Shown: positions 1 through 9,712 of the stretch, piece by piece
How the letters are laid out: each line of letters begins with the position of its first letter
Position numbering within the stretch: the stretch's first letter is position 1
NCBI RefSeq assembly: GCF_020520425.1
Contig: NC_079489.1
Location: 90,438,810-90,502,809, forward strand
DNA from: Spinacia oleracea
Taxonomy: Eukaryota > Streptophyta > Magnoliopsida > Caryophyllales > Amaranthaceae
Direction of reading: 5' to 3'
Length of the DNA stretch: 64,000 nucleotides
Translations under genes and position numbers: made by a program
Notes under the pieces: model-generated
The model's database searches: none
What the model was told of the DNA's origin: nothing
Seen by the model: only the letters and a program-made list of their open reading frames with translations

Positions 1-198
1 CATACAAGGAGGAAAGAAAAAAAAAGATAGAGGAGAGGAACTTAACTTCTTGTTACTTATAAGTGTATATAGTTCGAGATGTTCTCGACTTCGTAATACG
101 TCATGCCCACTCTGTCTCGGGGGTATCGACATAATGGTGACGAATGCTAGAGTACCTGTTGGGTTAGAAAAACTAGGAAGAAAAAATTATTCGAGTGT

Positions 199-3100
199 TT
201 AGAAATGGTACAGTTTTAGGTGTGTCGCATTCCAACTTCTTGGGATGGGTGTGTCGTCTTTGTCAACCAACTCGTATGCGCCATGTCCTGTTCGTCTCAT
301 GATCTGGTAGGGACCTTCCCACGTCGGGCCCAACTTGCCGTGTCGAGGATCCTTTTTGTTTGGGAAGACCTTGCACAGAACCCAATCTCCCTGCCGGAAT
401 ATCCGAACCCTCACATTCTTGTTGTAGCTGTTCGCGACGGCTTGTTGGTAGGAGGCCATCCTGACCAGTGCCGCTTCCCTAAATTCGTCAACAGTATTGA
501 TGTCGTAAGCCAAGACTGAGTCGTTCATTCCTGGTGCCATGAAACTGCTTCTTGCTGTGGGGAGTTCGACTTCAGGAGGGATACTGCCTCGCAACCGAAG
601 ACTAAAGAGAAAGGAGTGTGGTTGGTCGCCGTTTTTGGCGTCGTCCTGTCGGCCCAAAGGATCATAGGTAACTCGTCTGCCCATCTTCCTTTGGCGTCAT
701 CGAGGCGCTTTTTGAGGTTGTTGATGATGATTTTGTTACTTGACTCGGCTTGGCCATTTGCTTGAGGATATCTTGGTGTTGAGGTGTGCAAGGTGATGTT
801 ATACCTACTGTAGAATTCTTTGGTTTTGTTGTTAATGAACTGAGAACCATTGTCGCAGACGATCTCGGAAGGGATACCGAACCGACTAAGGATATTTCGT
901 TTGACGAACGAAATGACTTCAGTATCTCGAACTCGCTTGAAAGCTTCTGCTTCGATCCATTTGGAGAAGTAATCGGTCATTGCCAACACGAAGACGCGTT
1001 GTCCTGACGCTTGTGGTAAGGGACCTACTATGTCCATCCCCCATTTCGTGAAGGGACAAGGGGACAAGATAGGATGGAGTACTTCACAAGGTTGATGAGA
1101 GATGGATGCAAATCGCTGGCAGGAGTCGCACTTCTTAGCAAAGGTGATTGCGTCTTTCTTCATGGCGGGCCAGAAATATCCCATGGTAAGGGTTTTGTGG
1201 GCTAAGCTTCTTCCTCCAGCGTGGTTTCCACACTCTCCATCATGTATATTGCGCAATGTCGACTCAATCTTGTCATGATCAAGGCATCTCAGGTACGGTC
1301 CTGCAACCGACTTTCTGAACAATACTCCATTGATTAGGATAAATCTGGAGGCTTTCATGCGGAAGGCTTTTTCGTGGGTGACTCCAGGTGGGGTAGTGTT
1401 GTGTTTAAGCCAGTGTATGTAGGGGTCGCGCCATGAGGGCATTTGAGTAGGTTGAGACTGTTCGGTGATGGGTAGGTTATATTTGGTGATGGCTGGATAC
1501 ATTAAGTGGACTACGGGGATGGAGGTGAGTTTAGGTTTGATGTTTGAGCCAAGATTGGCTAAGGCGTCAGCCTGGGTGTTTTGGTCTCTTGGTATTTGTT
1601 GTAAGGTGCATGAATCGAACTTGTTCACGAGCCATTTTGCTATTTCCAAGTAGGCCTGCATCTTTGAATCCTTCGCTGCATACGAACCGTTAATCTGGCT
1701 GATAATTAATAAAGAATCACAATGTACCTCAAGTCGGCGGATATTCATGTCGAGTGCTAATGACAACCCCAGGATCAAAGCTTCGTACTCTGCTTCGTTG
1801 TTGGTAGCTTTGAACTCGCAACAGACGGATTGTACTATGGTGTCCCCTTGTGGCGACTTTAGCACGATGCCGAGGCCTGTCCCCCGTATGTTGGAGTAGC
1901 CGTCAGTATGTAGGGTCCATGTTGACGAGGATCCATTGTTGGTCAGTGTGTTGACTTCGTGATCGACTTCGTGTTGGAGGCTCGGGCTGAAGTCAGCCAC
2001 AAAATCAGCCAGAGCTTGCGACTTGATGGTTGTGCGAGGTTCGTACCGGATGTCGTAACAACCTAATTGTATAGCCCATTTGGACATCCTGCCAGACAAC
2101 TCGGGTTTCCTCATGATTGACTTCATGGGATAGTTAGTTCTAACAGTGATAGGATGACATTCGAAATAAGGACGCAATTTAACATAAGCAACGACTAAAG
2201 CAAGGACAAGTTTTTCGAGATGAGAGTACCTTGTCTCGGCGCTAAGTAAACACTTACTGACGTAATAAACAGGTAGCTGCTTTCCGTCTTCTTCCCGTAC
2301 TAACACTGCACTGATGGTCGACTTTGTAACTGCGAGGTATACTTGTAGTACTTCATTATTTTTTGGTTTGGACAGTAATGGGGGGTTTGACAGGTATTGC
2401 TTGAGTTGATGCAATGGGGCTTCGTGTCGGTCAGTCCAGCTGAACCTCTCATTCTTCCTAAGGATGTCGTAGAACAATTTGCACTTGTCGGACGACCTGG
2501 AGATGAAGCGGTTGAGGGCAGCCAATCTGCCTGCTAATTTTTGTACGTCCTTCTGGTTTCGAGGTGATTGTAAGTTGATGATTGCGCGGATCTGATCAGG
2601 ACTAGCTTCGATGCCTCTTTGAGTAACCATGTAACCTAAGAATTTTCCGGAAGAGACTCCGAACGAACATTTGGTGGGGTTGAGTTTCATGATGTACTCT
2701 CGCAACACGTCGAAGGCTTGCTGAAGATGCGTGATGTGATCCGAGGCTTTCTTGGATTTCACGAGCATGTCGTCGATGTAGACTTCCATTGTGTCACCCA
2801 GCTGTTTTCTGAACATTTTGTTGACTAGGCGCTGATAGGTGGCGCCTGCGTTCCTTAATCCGAACGGCATGACCTTGTAACAATAAGTTCCCCGCTCCGT
2901 GATGAAGGCGGTTTTCTCTTGATCTTCTGGGTGCATCAAAATCTGGTTGTAGCCACTGAACGCGTCCATGAATGTGAGCATCTCGTGTCCCGCAGTAGCA
3001 TCAACCATGGCGTCGATGTGGGGCAAGGGAAAAGAATCTTTAGGGCATGCTTTGTTGATGTCGGTGAAATCTATGCACACTCGCCATTTCCCATTCTTCT

Positions 3101-3490
3101 TCCTGACTACGACGACATTGGCCAACCAGTCTGGATATTTCACCTCCCTGATCTTTCCTGTATCTAGTAGTTGCTGAACTTCATCGTTGATAATTTGGTT
3201 GCGTTCAGGAGCGAACTTCCGCCGCTTTTGTTTGACGGGCTTATGTCGGGGGTCGACACTGAGTTTGTGAGTGATGACGTCTGGGTTGATGCCTGGCATA
3301 TCTTCGTGTGACCATGCAAAGCAATCCGCGTTGGCTTTGAGAAATGTAACGAGCTCCGACCTAATGTCGTCGGGTACATCGCATCCAATAAAGACGACCT
3401 GTGCTGGTTTCGCAGGATCCAAGATGATCTCATCGAGTTGTTCAGATTTAGGCTCTTCGTAGCTTTCTGGTTTGGAATTGGACTGTAATT
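199..3490 (-). pseudogene. gypsy D pol: reverse transcriptase, RNase H, integrase (broken)
   Basis: A 965-codon open stretch (3422 to 525) holds RT, RNase H and integrase. RT has the WRVCIDFTDINKACPKD and FMDAFSGYNQI blocks and catalytic YIDD near 2770. A second, plant-type RNase H follows (TDGYSN, NNEAEYEAL). Integrase has an H-H-C-C zinc region (HDGECGNHAGG, CDSC) and a core with MDIVGPLP, CDNGSQF and QANGQAE, so the D-D-E triad is visible. A frameshift near 580-600 moves the integrase C-terminus, including its GPYQI block, into the frame 684-199. In-frame stops upstream near 3493 and 3630 separate RT from protease. RT copies element RNA and integrase inserts the cDNA. This copy cannot make a full polyprotein. 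Confidence 0.9.
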
Positions 3491-3632
3491 GCTATAATGA
3501 GGATTTATTTGTGGTCGATGGCTTAAGGGCTGCCTTGTAGCACTCTTTGGATTCTTGCTGATCTCCTTTGATTTTTTGAACCCCCCATCGAGTCGGGAAC
3601 TTGATGGTTTGGTGATATGTCGAAGGGATGGC

Positions 3633-4451
3633 CTACATGTCGTGGATCCAGGGCCTGCCCAAAATAATGTTGTAAGATGAAGGGCAATCAATAACACAAA
3701 ACTTTACCTGTTGGTTGATCCCTTGTGCGTAAACGGGTAGGGTAGCTTCTCCGAAGGTGGTTTTTGCTTCGCCACTGAACCCTATTAGCACGGTGGATTT
3801 TTTGACGACATATGTGTCTGGGTTGAGCCCCATCTCCTTGAGGGCGTCGAGCATCATCACGTTAGTTGAGCTTCCATTGTCGACAAGGACTCGTTTGATC
3901 ATGCAGTTTCCAACAGGAATAGATATCACCAAGCCGTCATGATGTTTGTCCGAGATGTCCCCAACATCAGATTCATCAAAAGATATAGGGGTTAGGTATT
4001 TGGCGGCTACAGCTCGGACTGGTCTATCTATCTCGTTTTCTCGGGCGTGTCTCTTCGCTGCAGAATAAGTTAGACCACAAATGTCAGAACCTCCAGCAAT
4101 GAAATTCACAGTTTTAGTATGAGGGGGGGGTGGAGGAGGTCGAGATGGAGAGTTAGAGTTGTCTTTGTTGACAACGCCACGAGCTTTATCTGACATGACG
4201 TCCTTGAGGTAACCATTTTTCAGCAGGTAGGCTACTTCTCTCCTCAACGCGACGCAGTCGTTGGTTGTGTGACCGATGTCGGCATGGAAATCACACCATT
4301 TAGAGGTATCCTTCTTCGACTCGGGTTTTCTAGACTTCGGCGGCCATTGCACTGCTTTCCCCATCTTCGAGAGGTGGTTCATCAGACCTGTTAAGAGGAG
4401 TGTATGGAGAATAGTTTCGAGAAGAGTCGGGGCGCATTTGGGCATTGGCAT
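3633..4451 (-). pseudogene. gypsy D gag zinc knuckle and aspartic protease
   Basis: A 272-codon open stretch in the same frame as the RT stretch. The motif CDFHADIGHTTNDC (C-x2-H-x4-H-x4-C) is the modified zinc knuckle seen in plant Tat-type gags. A proline-rich linker follows. The protease has the sequence VLVDNGSSTNVMML, where D-N-G replaces the usual D-T-G around the catalytic aspartate, and ends with IILGRPWIHDM. A TAG directly after HDM (3630-3632) ends the frame. The aspartate is present, but without joined gag and pol the product would have no substrate from this copy. Confidence 0.82.
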
Positions 4452-5114
4452 TGGGAAACGCTGCTTGCGGCGCCTGGCTGGCTAAAGGGACCGTCATCAA
4501 CTGGGGAGGTGCCCTGGCACCGAAGTGACCAGGTTGACAACAGGTTGGACGACTTGCTGAGAGAAGAGTTGATCCCATGGCATTTGAATCGCTGGCGTTG
4601 GTCCTTGCGCCGGAAGCGTAATAGGCAGGGGCATTGACATGGTCACCATTGGGGGAGGCAACGGACGAGACACCGGAGCGGAGGCGGGGGCCGTCACCAT
4701 GGTGGATGTCGTCATGCCGACCTGAGGTGGGGTTACCCGGGCAGCCGTCGAGGTGACAACTGTTGCCGATGTACCTGCAGAAGATGGTTGAGTTGGAGGC
4801 GGGGGAAGCCAACTCGGGTTAGAACGGGGTTGATTCGGTAATGGGTCGAATTCGCGGATCTGCTGGAGAACAGGACCCCCAGGTTCGCCAAAGGGTACAT
4901 GGAGGGGGTGATCTGGAGCGGCGTCAAGATCCAAGCGGCGGTTTAACCCAGAGGTGTCTCGTCGGTACTTGAACCTGGATCCGGTGGCGATGGAGGCCGT
5001 GGACCTAACTTGAGAGTGCAACGCTTCGTTCTCCTTTTGGAGGACGTTGATGCGCTGCTCCATGGCTTCGAAGCGATGAGTGATATCATCGGATGAGCTA
5101 GCATTTCCAGCCAT
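4330..5114 (-). pseudogene. gypsy D gag N-terminal region, core apparently missing
   Basis: The likely start is the ATG at 5114 (MAGNASSSDD), 52 bases inside the primer-binding site. A short coiled-coil-like stretch (HRFEAMEQRINVLQKENEAL) is followed by a long Pro/Ser/Thr/Ala-rich region. The open frame stops near 4497, and sensible sequence continues in a second frame (4812-4330) before returning to the first frame at the zinc knuckle. I cannot find the usual retrotransposon gag core of aromatic/basic helices with W and F landmarks, although element E in this window has it. An internal deletion is likely. The region is recognised by position and composition more than by homology. Confidence 0.6.
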
Positions 5115-5165
5115 GGTGATTGGAATGGTATTATCGAGCTGCTTTTGATTGTCAGCCCCACGGTG

Positions 5166-5172
5166 GGCGCCA
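5166..5172 (-). other. gypsy D primer-binding site
   Basis: On the minus strand TGGCGCC begins three bases after the 5' LTR end, followed by CACCGTGGGG. This is the tRNA primer site where minus-strand cDNA synthesis starts. The TGGCGCC start is typical of plant Tat/Athila-type gypsy elements. I do not assign the tRNA species. Confidence 0.75.
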
Positions 5173-5175
5173 AAT

Positions 5176-5568
5176 TGTTTTGGGCAAATTCGACTTAGAG
5201 GCGAGCTTGCCTTGATGAGGGTGCTAACAATCGATCGAGCTAGATAATTGAAAATGGTGAGAGCAAGTTGTAATAGCATAAGATAATCGTAGGTTTATTG
5301 GTTGGAAATCATGAATGTAAAATAGACAAGACTAAGCCATTTTATAAGCATTTACAACAAGAATGTAACGTTTATGGAATAATTGCTCATAATTAGATAA
5401 TAAGTACGTAATGAAGGCCGGCTTCATCAAGGGTTTGTAACGTCCGTTTTGAACCCAGCAGTTGGGAATACCGTTCGAATAACGCCACCTTACGCCTTGT
5501 TGGCAGCCACGTAAGCAATGCTTGCCACGTATGCCCATGTCACCAAGAGGGTATTTTTCCCCCTAACA
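5176..5568 (-). repeat. gypsy D 5' LTR
   Basis: A 393-bp LTR read on the minus strand as TGTTAGGGGG...CAAAACA, with TG/CA ends. One edge abuts the primer-binding site and the other abuts copia A sequence at 5569. A TATAAAA box lies on the minus strand near 5338-5347, a likely promoter for element RNA. The partner LTR and second target duplication are beyond the left edge. The 5 bases beside it are GATAC (5569-5573). Confidence 0.8.
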
Positions 5569-6078
5569 GATACTTACTTGAGAAGATTAGTATCGGACAC
5601 ACCAATTAAACTTTGCTGTAAGAGATGAAAATTTGTCATAAGTAAATTTCATTACATTATTAGACATTAATCCTCAATACCTGAGTGATTTGAATTTACT
5701 TGTTTGAGAACTAGTTACTTTGACGTTGTCAAGAGTCGCACCGTAAAAGGAGACTATAACAGAAACGCTCAGGCAATCACCTATCAAACGAAGTCTAACC
5801 TAAAGATCACAAGATTGGGATTGTCCTCCCATAAATCGGGATGAGATGCTAAAAGTTGTACAAGGCCACTCGGAGAGCTAGAAACTGAAAAATGCATGGT
5901 CGTGCTCAGATGAATCATAGGCTATGATTATCTGTTTATTTGATCAGTTGAACTCTGAAACCGAGAAATACCTCTGGACATAATAAGGATAACTACTCTA
6001 ACCTTATGTTCATGAGCAGGCATCAAGCGACAAAGGAATTAGGAAATGCACACTTGTCCCTAAGGACAAGTGGGAGAC
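5569..6078 (+). mobile_element. copia A, 3' non-coding end of internal region
   Basis: About 510 bp that match, as reverse complement, the interval between pol and the 3' LTR of copia B (8854 to about 9365). It ends in a purine-rich stretch, AAGTGGGAGAC, just before the LTR at 6079, in the position of a polypurine tract. This fixes copia A as a plus-strand element whose body was cut by gypsy D. The rest of A lies beyond D, outside the window. No coding sequence here. Confidence 0.8.
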
Positions 6079-7467
6079 TGAAGGAAATAATGCCCTTGGT
6101 CCAAGTATGCATTTAATGCTAAGTCTAAAAAATGCGGTTCAGTATTAATTAACAAGTTAATAATTCAGTGAGAAAGTGAACTGGATGCCTAGCTAGAGGC
6201 CGCATCAGTTCAAGTGGAATTAATAATATTAATCCACAACTAACTATTGACTGAACCCGTAGGGTCACACAAATAGTACGTGAACGGATCAAGCATTTGA
6301 GTGAATATATTATTCATTAAGTACTCCATTTATGATCATTCGGAAACGACCGATCTCGGTTCCAGTGGGAGATGAAATCGTCAAAAGGATATAAAGAATA
6401 CTCCGGAAATGATGATATTGCCGGAAACAGAAATATGGTTCATGACGGAAATATAAATATTATCCAAGTCGTAGATGTTGCCGGAAACGGAAACATTGTT
6501 CGCATTGGAAAATATTATCGGAAATAGAAATATTGTCGGAATCGGAAATATTGCCGGTAACGGAAATATTGTAGGAAAAGGAAATTATTTCCGGAATCGG
6601 AAATATTAACGGAAACGTAAATATTTGTTCAAAACGGAAATGGATTTCGGAATCGGAAAACGAATCGGAAGCTCGACGAGCGACAAGCCGGCAAGCGAGT
6701 CGGCCCATCGCTCGATAAGAAAAGGCCGGGCGCATAGCACCGGGCACGAAGCCCAACGCCAGCGCCCAGCCAATGGGCCAGCAGCACAGTGGGCCGCGCC
6801 AAGCGAGCAAGGCCGTAGCAGCACAGTGGGTCGCGCCAAGCAAGGAAGGAAGTAGTAGCACACTAGGCCGCGCCAAGCAAGCAAGGCAGCAGCGATGCAA
6901 GCCCGCGAAGGCAAGGCTGCAGCGCGCTGGATCTCTGGCCAGCTGCGGCTGCGGTTGGGCCTAGGCAGGCACGCGCGCACTAACGTGGCCCATTGTAGCT
7001 GCGTTAGTTGCTTCGTCTTGGGCTCCAAGAAAAGTCCGATTACTTAGTTTCCAAGTAACGTTGGGATTAAGTATTCCTAGTCCTGCTAGAATTGGTTTGA
7101 TTAAGAGTTTAATTAATATTTCAATTCTAATTGAATAAGAATTTCAATCCTAGTAGGGTTGGTAATTCTTTTCCTAGTAAGATTCCAATTCCTTATTTCC
7201 TACCCTATAAATATGAGGCTAGGCCCTCATAATTATATACACATCACACATTGAAAATCATATTATTTACTTACATTGTGTTCAAGGGAGAACATAATAT
7301 AGCCTAACCCGAATACATAAAACCTTAAGTAAAACCCTAGTTGGTTGAACCTAGGCGGATCCGAACGTGCTGCGGACTTTCTACGGAGGGGCAACGTTTG
7401 GGGCTCTAAAGACTTATTCTTGTTCGGTTCGGGAGCAGCTAGGGAAGGCACGCATCACATTGTATGT
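6079..7467 (+). repeat. copia A 3' LTR, first part
   Basis: Starts TGAAGGAAATAATGCCC and runs to the insertion point of copia B. The last five bases, TATGT (7463-7467), are the left target duplication of B. It carries the family's imperfect TTTCCGGAA minisatellite (about 6400-6660), a GC-rich block (6660-6960) and a TATAAATA box near 7205. Together with 27885-27984 it makes an LTR of about 1489 bp, longer than those of B and C. The open frames in the GC-rich block on both strands are by-products of composition. Confidence 0.85.
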
Positions 7468-8853
7468 TGTTAGGTTATCATACATATAAACGAATATAAA
7501 TCATGCGGAAATAACCATAAATGCCAGGATTCCAAATTAATTGCCACATAACAATTAGCATAATTTAGATGCATACACTTTGTAGCGTGCCCTCCCTTGC
7601 TGCGCCCGAACCGAACAAGAACAAGTCTTTAGGACTCCAAGTTTCGTCCCTCCGTAGAAAGTCCACAGCACGTCCGGATCCGCCTTAAGATTGACCAACT
7701 AGAATCGCCCTTAAGGTACTAAAATATTCGGCTAATATGGGCTAGTGTTTGGCTGAATTTTTGCTCAAATTCTTAGCTTTGAATACTTGAAATCCGTTGT
7801 AAATTATGAGCCCTTAACTCATATTTATAGGCCATGGAATAAGTAATCGAATCCTACTAGGATACAAATTAATTAAATTAGAATCCTAGAAGAACTCTAA
7901 ATTAATTAATCTATCTTTTAGGATTAGGAAATTCAATCAACAAATGAATCCTATACGCTTTAGGTTTCATAAGTGAACACAAACACACACGCACGCACAG
8001 CAGCCCACGAGGGGCGCCATGCGCGCGCGCGCAGCCCACGAGCAGTCGCAGCTTACTTCCACGAAGCCCACACGCTGCCGCAGCCTTGGGCGCGCGCTGG
8101 GCCTGCCTTGCGGTGGGCTTGGCGCGGCCTTGGGCTGGTGCGTTGTGGTGCGCGTTTCTCTTGCTGGACGTGGGCCTGGCTTCGTGTTGGACCTTCTTCT
8201 AGCAAGCTCGTCCGATGCTAATTCGTACGACGCGCTTCCGATTAATTTCCCGATTCCGGAATTCATTTCCGATACGAACAATATTTAACATTTCCGATTC
8301 CGGAATTAATTTCCGTCTCGAACAAATATTTAATATTTCCGATTCCGATAATATTTCCGATTCTGACAATATTTCCGTTTCCGACAATATTTCCGATTCC
8401 GGCAATATTTCCATTTCCGATAATATTTTCCGATACGTACCATGTTTCCGTTTCCGGCAACATCTACGACTTGGATAATATTTATATTTCCGATACGATC
8501 CATATTTCCGTTTCCGGCAATATCATCGTTTCCAGAGTATTCATTTACTTGCCTTTGACGATCTCAGCTCCCACTGAAACCAATATCCGTCGATTCCGAA
8601 TATGTATTAGATAGAGTAGTCAATGCCATTAAATACTTGATCCGTTTACGTACTATTTGTGTGACCCTACGGGTTCAGTCAAGAGTAAGCTGTGGATTAA
8701 TATCATTAAATCCACTTGAACTGAAGCGGCCTCTAGCTACGCATTCAGTTCACTTGATCTCACTGAATTATTAACTTGCATAATTAATACTGAACCGCAT
8801 TTATTAGACTTATCATTAAATGCATACTTGGACCAAGGGCATTATTTCCTTCA
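7468..8853 (-). repeat. copia B 3' LTR
   Basis: Plus-strand reading TGTTAGGTTATCATAC...CATTATTTCCTTCA, 1386 bp. The same family as the LTRs of A and C. Landmarks: a GC-rich block (7980-8210), then repeats of the AATATTTCCGATTCCGGC type (8230-8530), then the conserved CTACGGGTTCAGTCAAGAG region. TSD base neighbours are TATGT. Confidence 0.9.
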
Positions 8854-9712
8854 GTCTCCCACTTGTCCTTAGGGACAAGTGTGCATTTCCTAATTCCTTT
8901 GTCACTCGATGCATGCTCTTGAACATCAGGTAAGAGTTGTCATCCTTATTATGTCCAGAGGTGTTTCTCAGTTTCAGAGTTCAACTGATCAAATAAACAG
9001 ATAATCATAGCCTATGATTCATCTGAGCACGGCCATGCATTTAACAGTTTCTAGCTCTCCGAGTGGCCTTGTACAACTTTCAGCATCTCATCCCGATTTA
9101 TGGGAGGACAATCCCAATCTTGCGATCTTGAGAATAGACTTCGTTTGATAGGTGATTACCTGAGCATTGCCTTTATAGCCTCCTTTTACGGTGCGACGGT
9201 TGACAACGTCAAAGTAAGCAGTTCTCAAACAAGTAATCTCAAATCACTCAGGTATTGAGGATTAGTGTCTAATAATTTTAATGAAATTTACTTATGATAG
9301 ATTTTAATCTCTTACAGTAAACTTTCGTAGGTCTGTCCGATACTAGTCTTCCCAAAGTAAGTATCTACGCAAATGATTGCGACATTGCCATGTCCACATT
9401 GTTCAAGAAACAGAACTACTAGTCATCTTGCATTTAGTCGTCTAACGTTTTCTATGCGTCCATTTTTATAGAAAACTCCGACCAGGGACCATTTTCAACT
9501 TTTGACATTCAAGTTCACTTGATAGACATTTCTTAGTCACAGGACTGGTCCTGACAGTCTATCTTGAATATATAGTCAAATTGAAGGGACTCATCATTTA
9601 ATAAACCACAGATTAAATGGAAAAATGAATTCTATTCATTTATGTGAATGATTAACCAATAATGTTTTACAAAGTATTAAACTCTAAAACTTTAAAACAT
9701 TAAATAAGGACA
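8854..9712 (-). other. copia B 3' non-coding region
   Basis: About 860 bp between the end of the pol relic and the 3' LTR. It begins, in minus-strand sense, after the RNase H end and finishes with the polypurine-like GACAAGTGGGAGAC at the LTR. The matching interval in copia C (16152-17015) is very similar. No coding sequence seen. Confidence 0.7.

Larger units (their letters stand above)
1..5568 (-). mobile_element. Ty3/gypsy element D (Tat-like), left part outside window
   Basis: A minus-strand LTR retrotransposon with order 5' LTR (5176-5568), primer-binding site, gag, protease, RT, RNase H and integrase, ending in the integrase C-terminus near 199. The 3' LTR is not in the window. Gag and pol lie largely in one reading frame, but stop codons and frameshifts interrupt it, so the copy is dead. 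The TGGCGCC-type primer-binding site, the C-x2-H-x4-H-x4-C gag knuckle and the pol sequence fit the plant Tat group; that placement is from family knowledge. It is inserted in the 3' non-coding region of copia A, because copia sequence starts directly at 5569. Positions 1-198 show no coding sequence. Confidence 0.88.

Noticed and set aside
6400-6660. Regular short repeats that could be taken for a CRISPR-like array
   Set aside because: Units are about 18 bp, contiguous and imperfect without unique spacers, and lie in an LTR of a plant retrotransposon.
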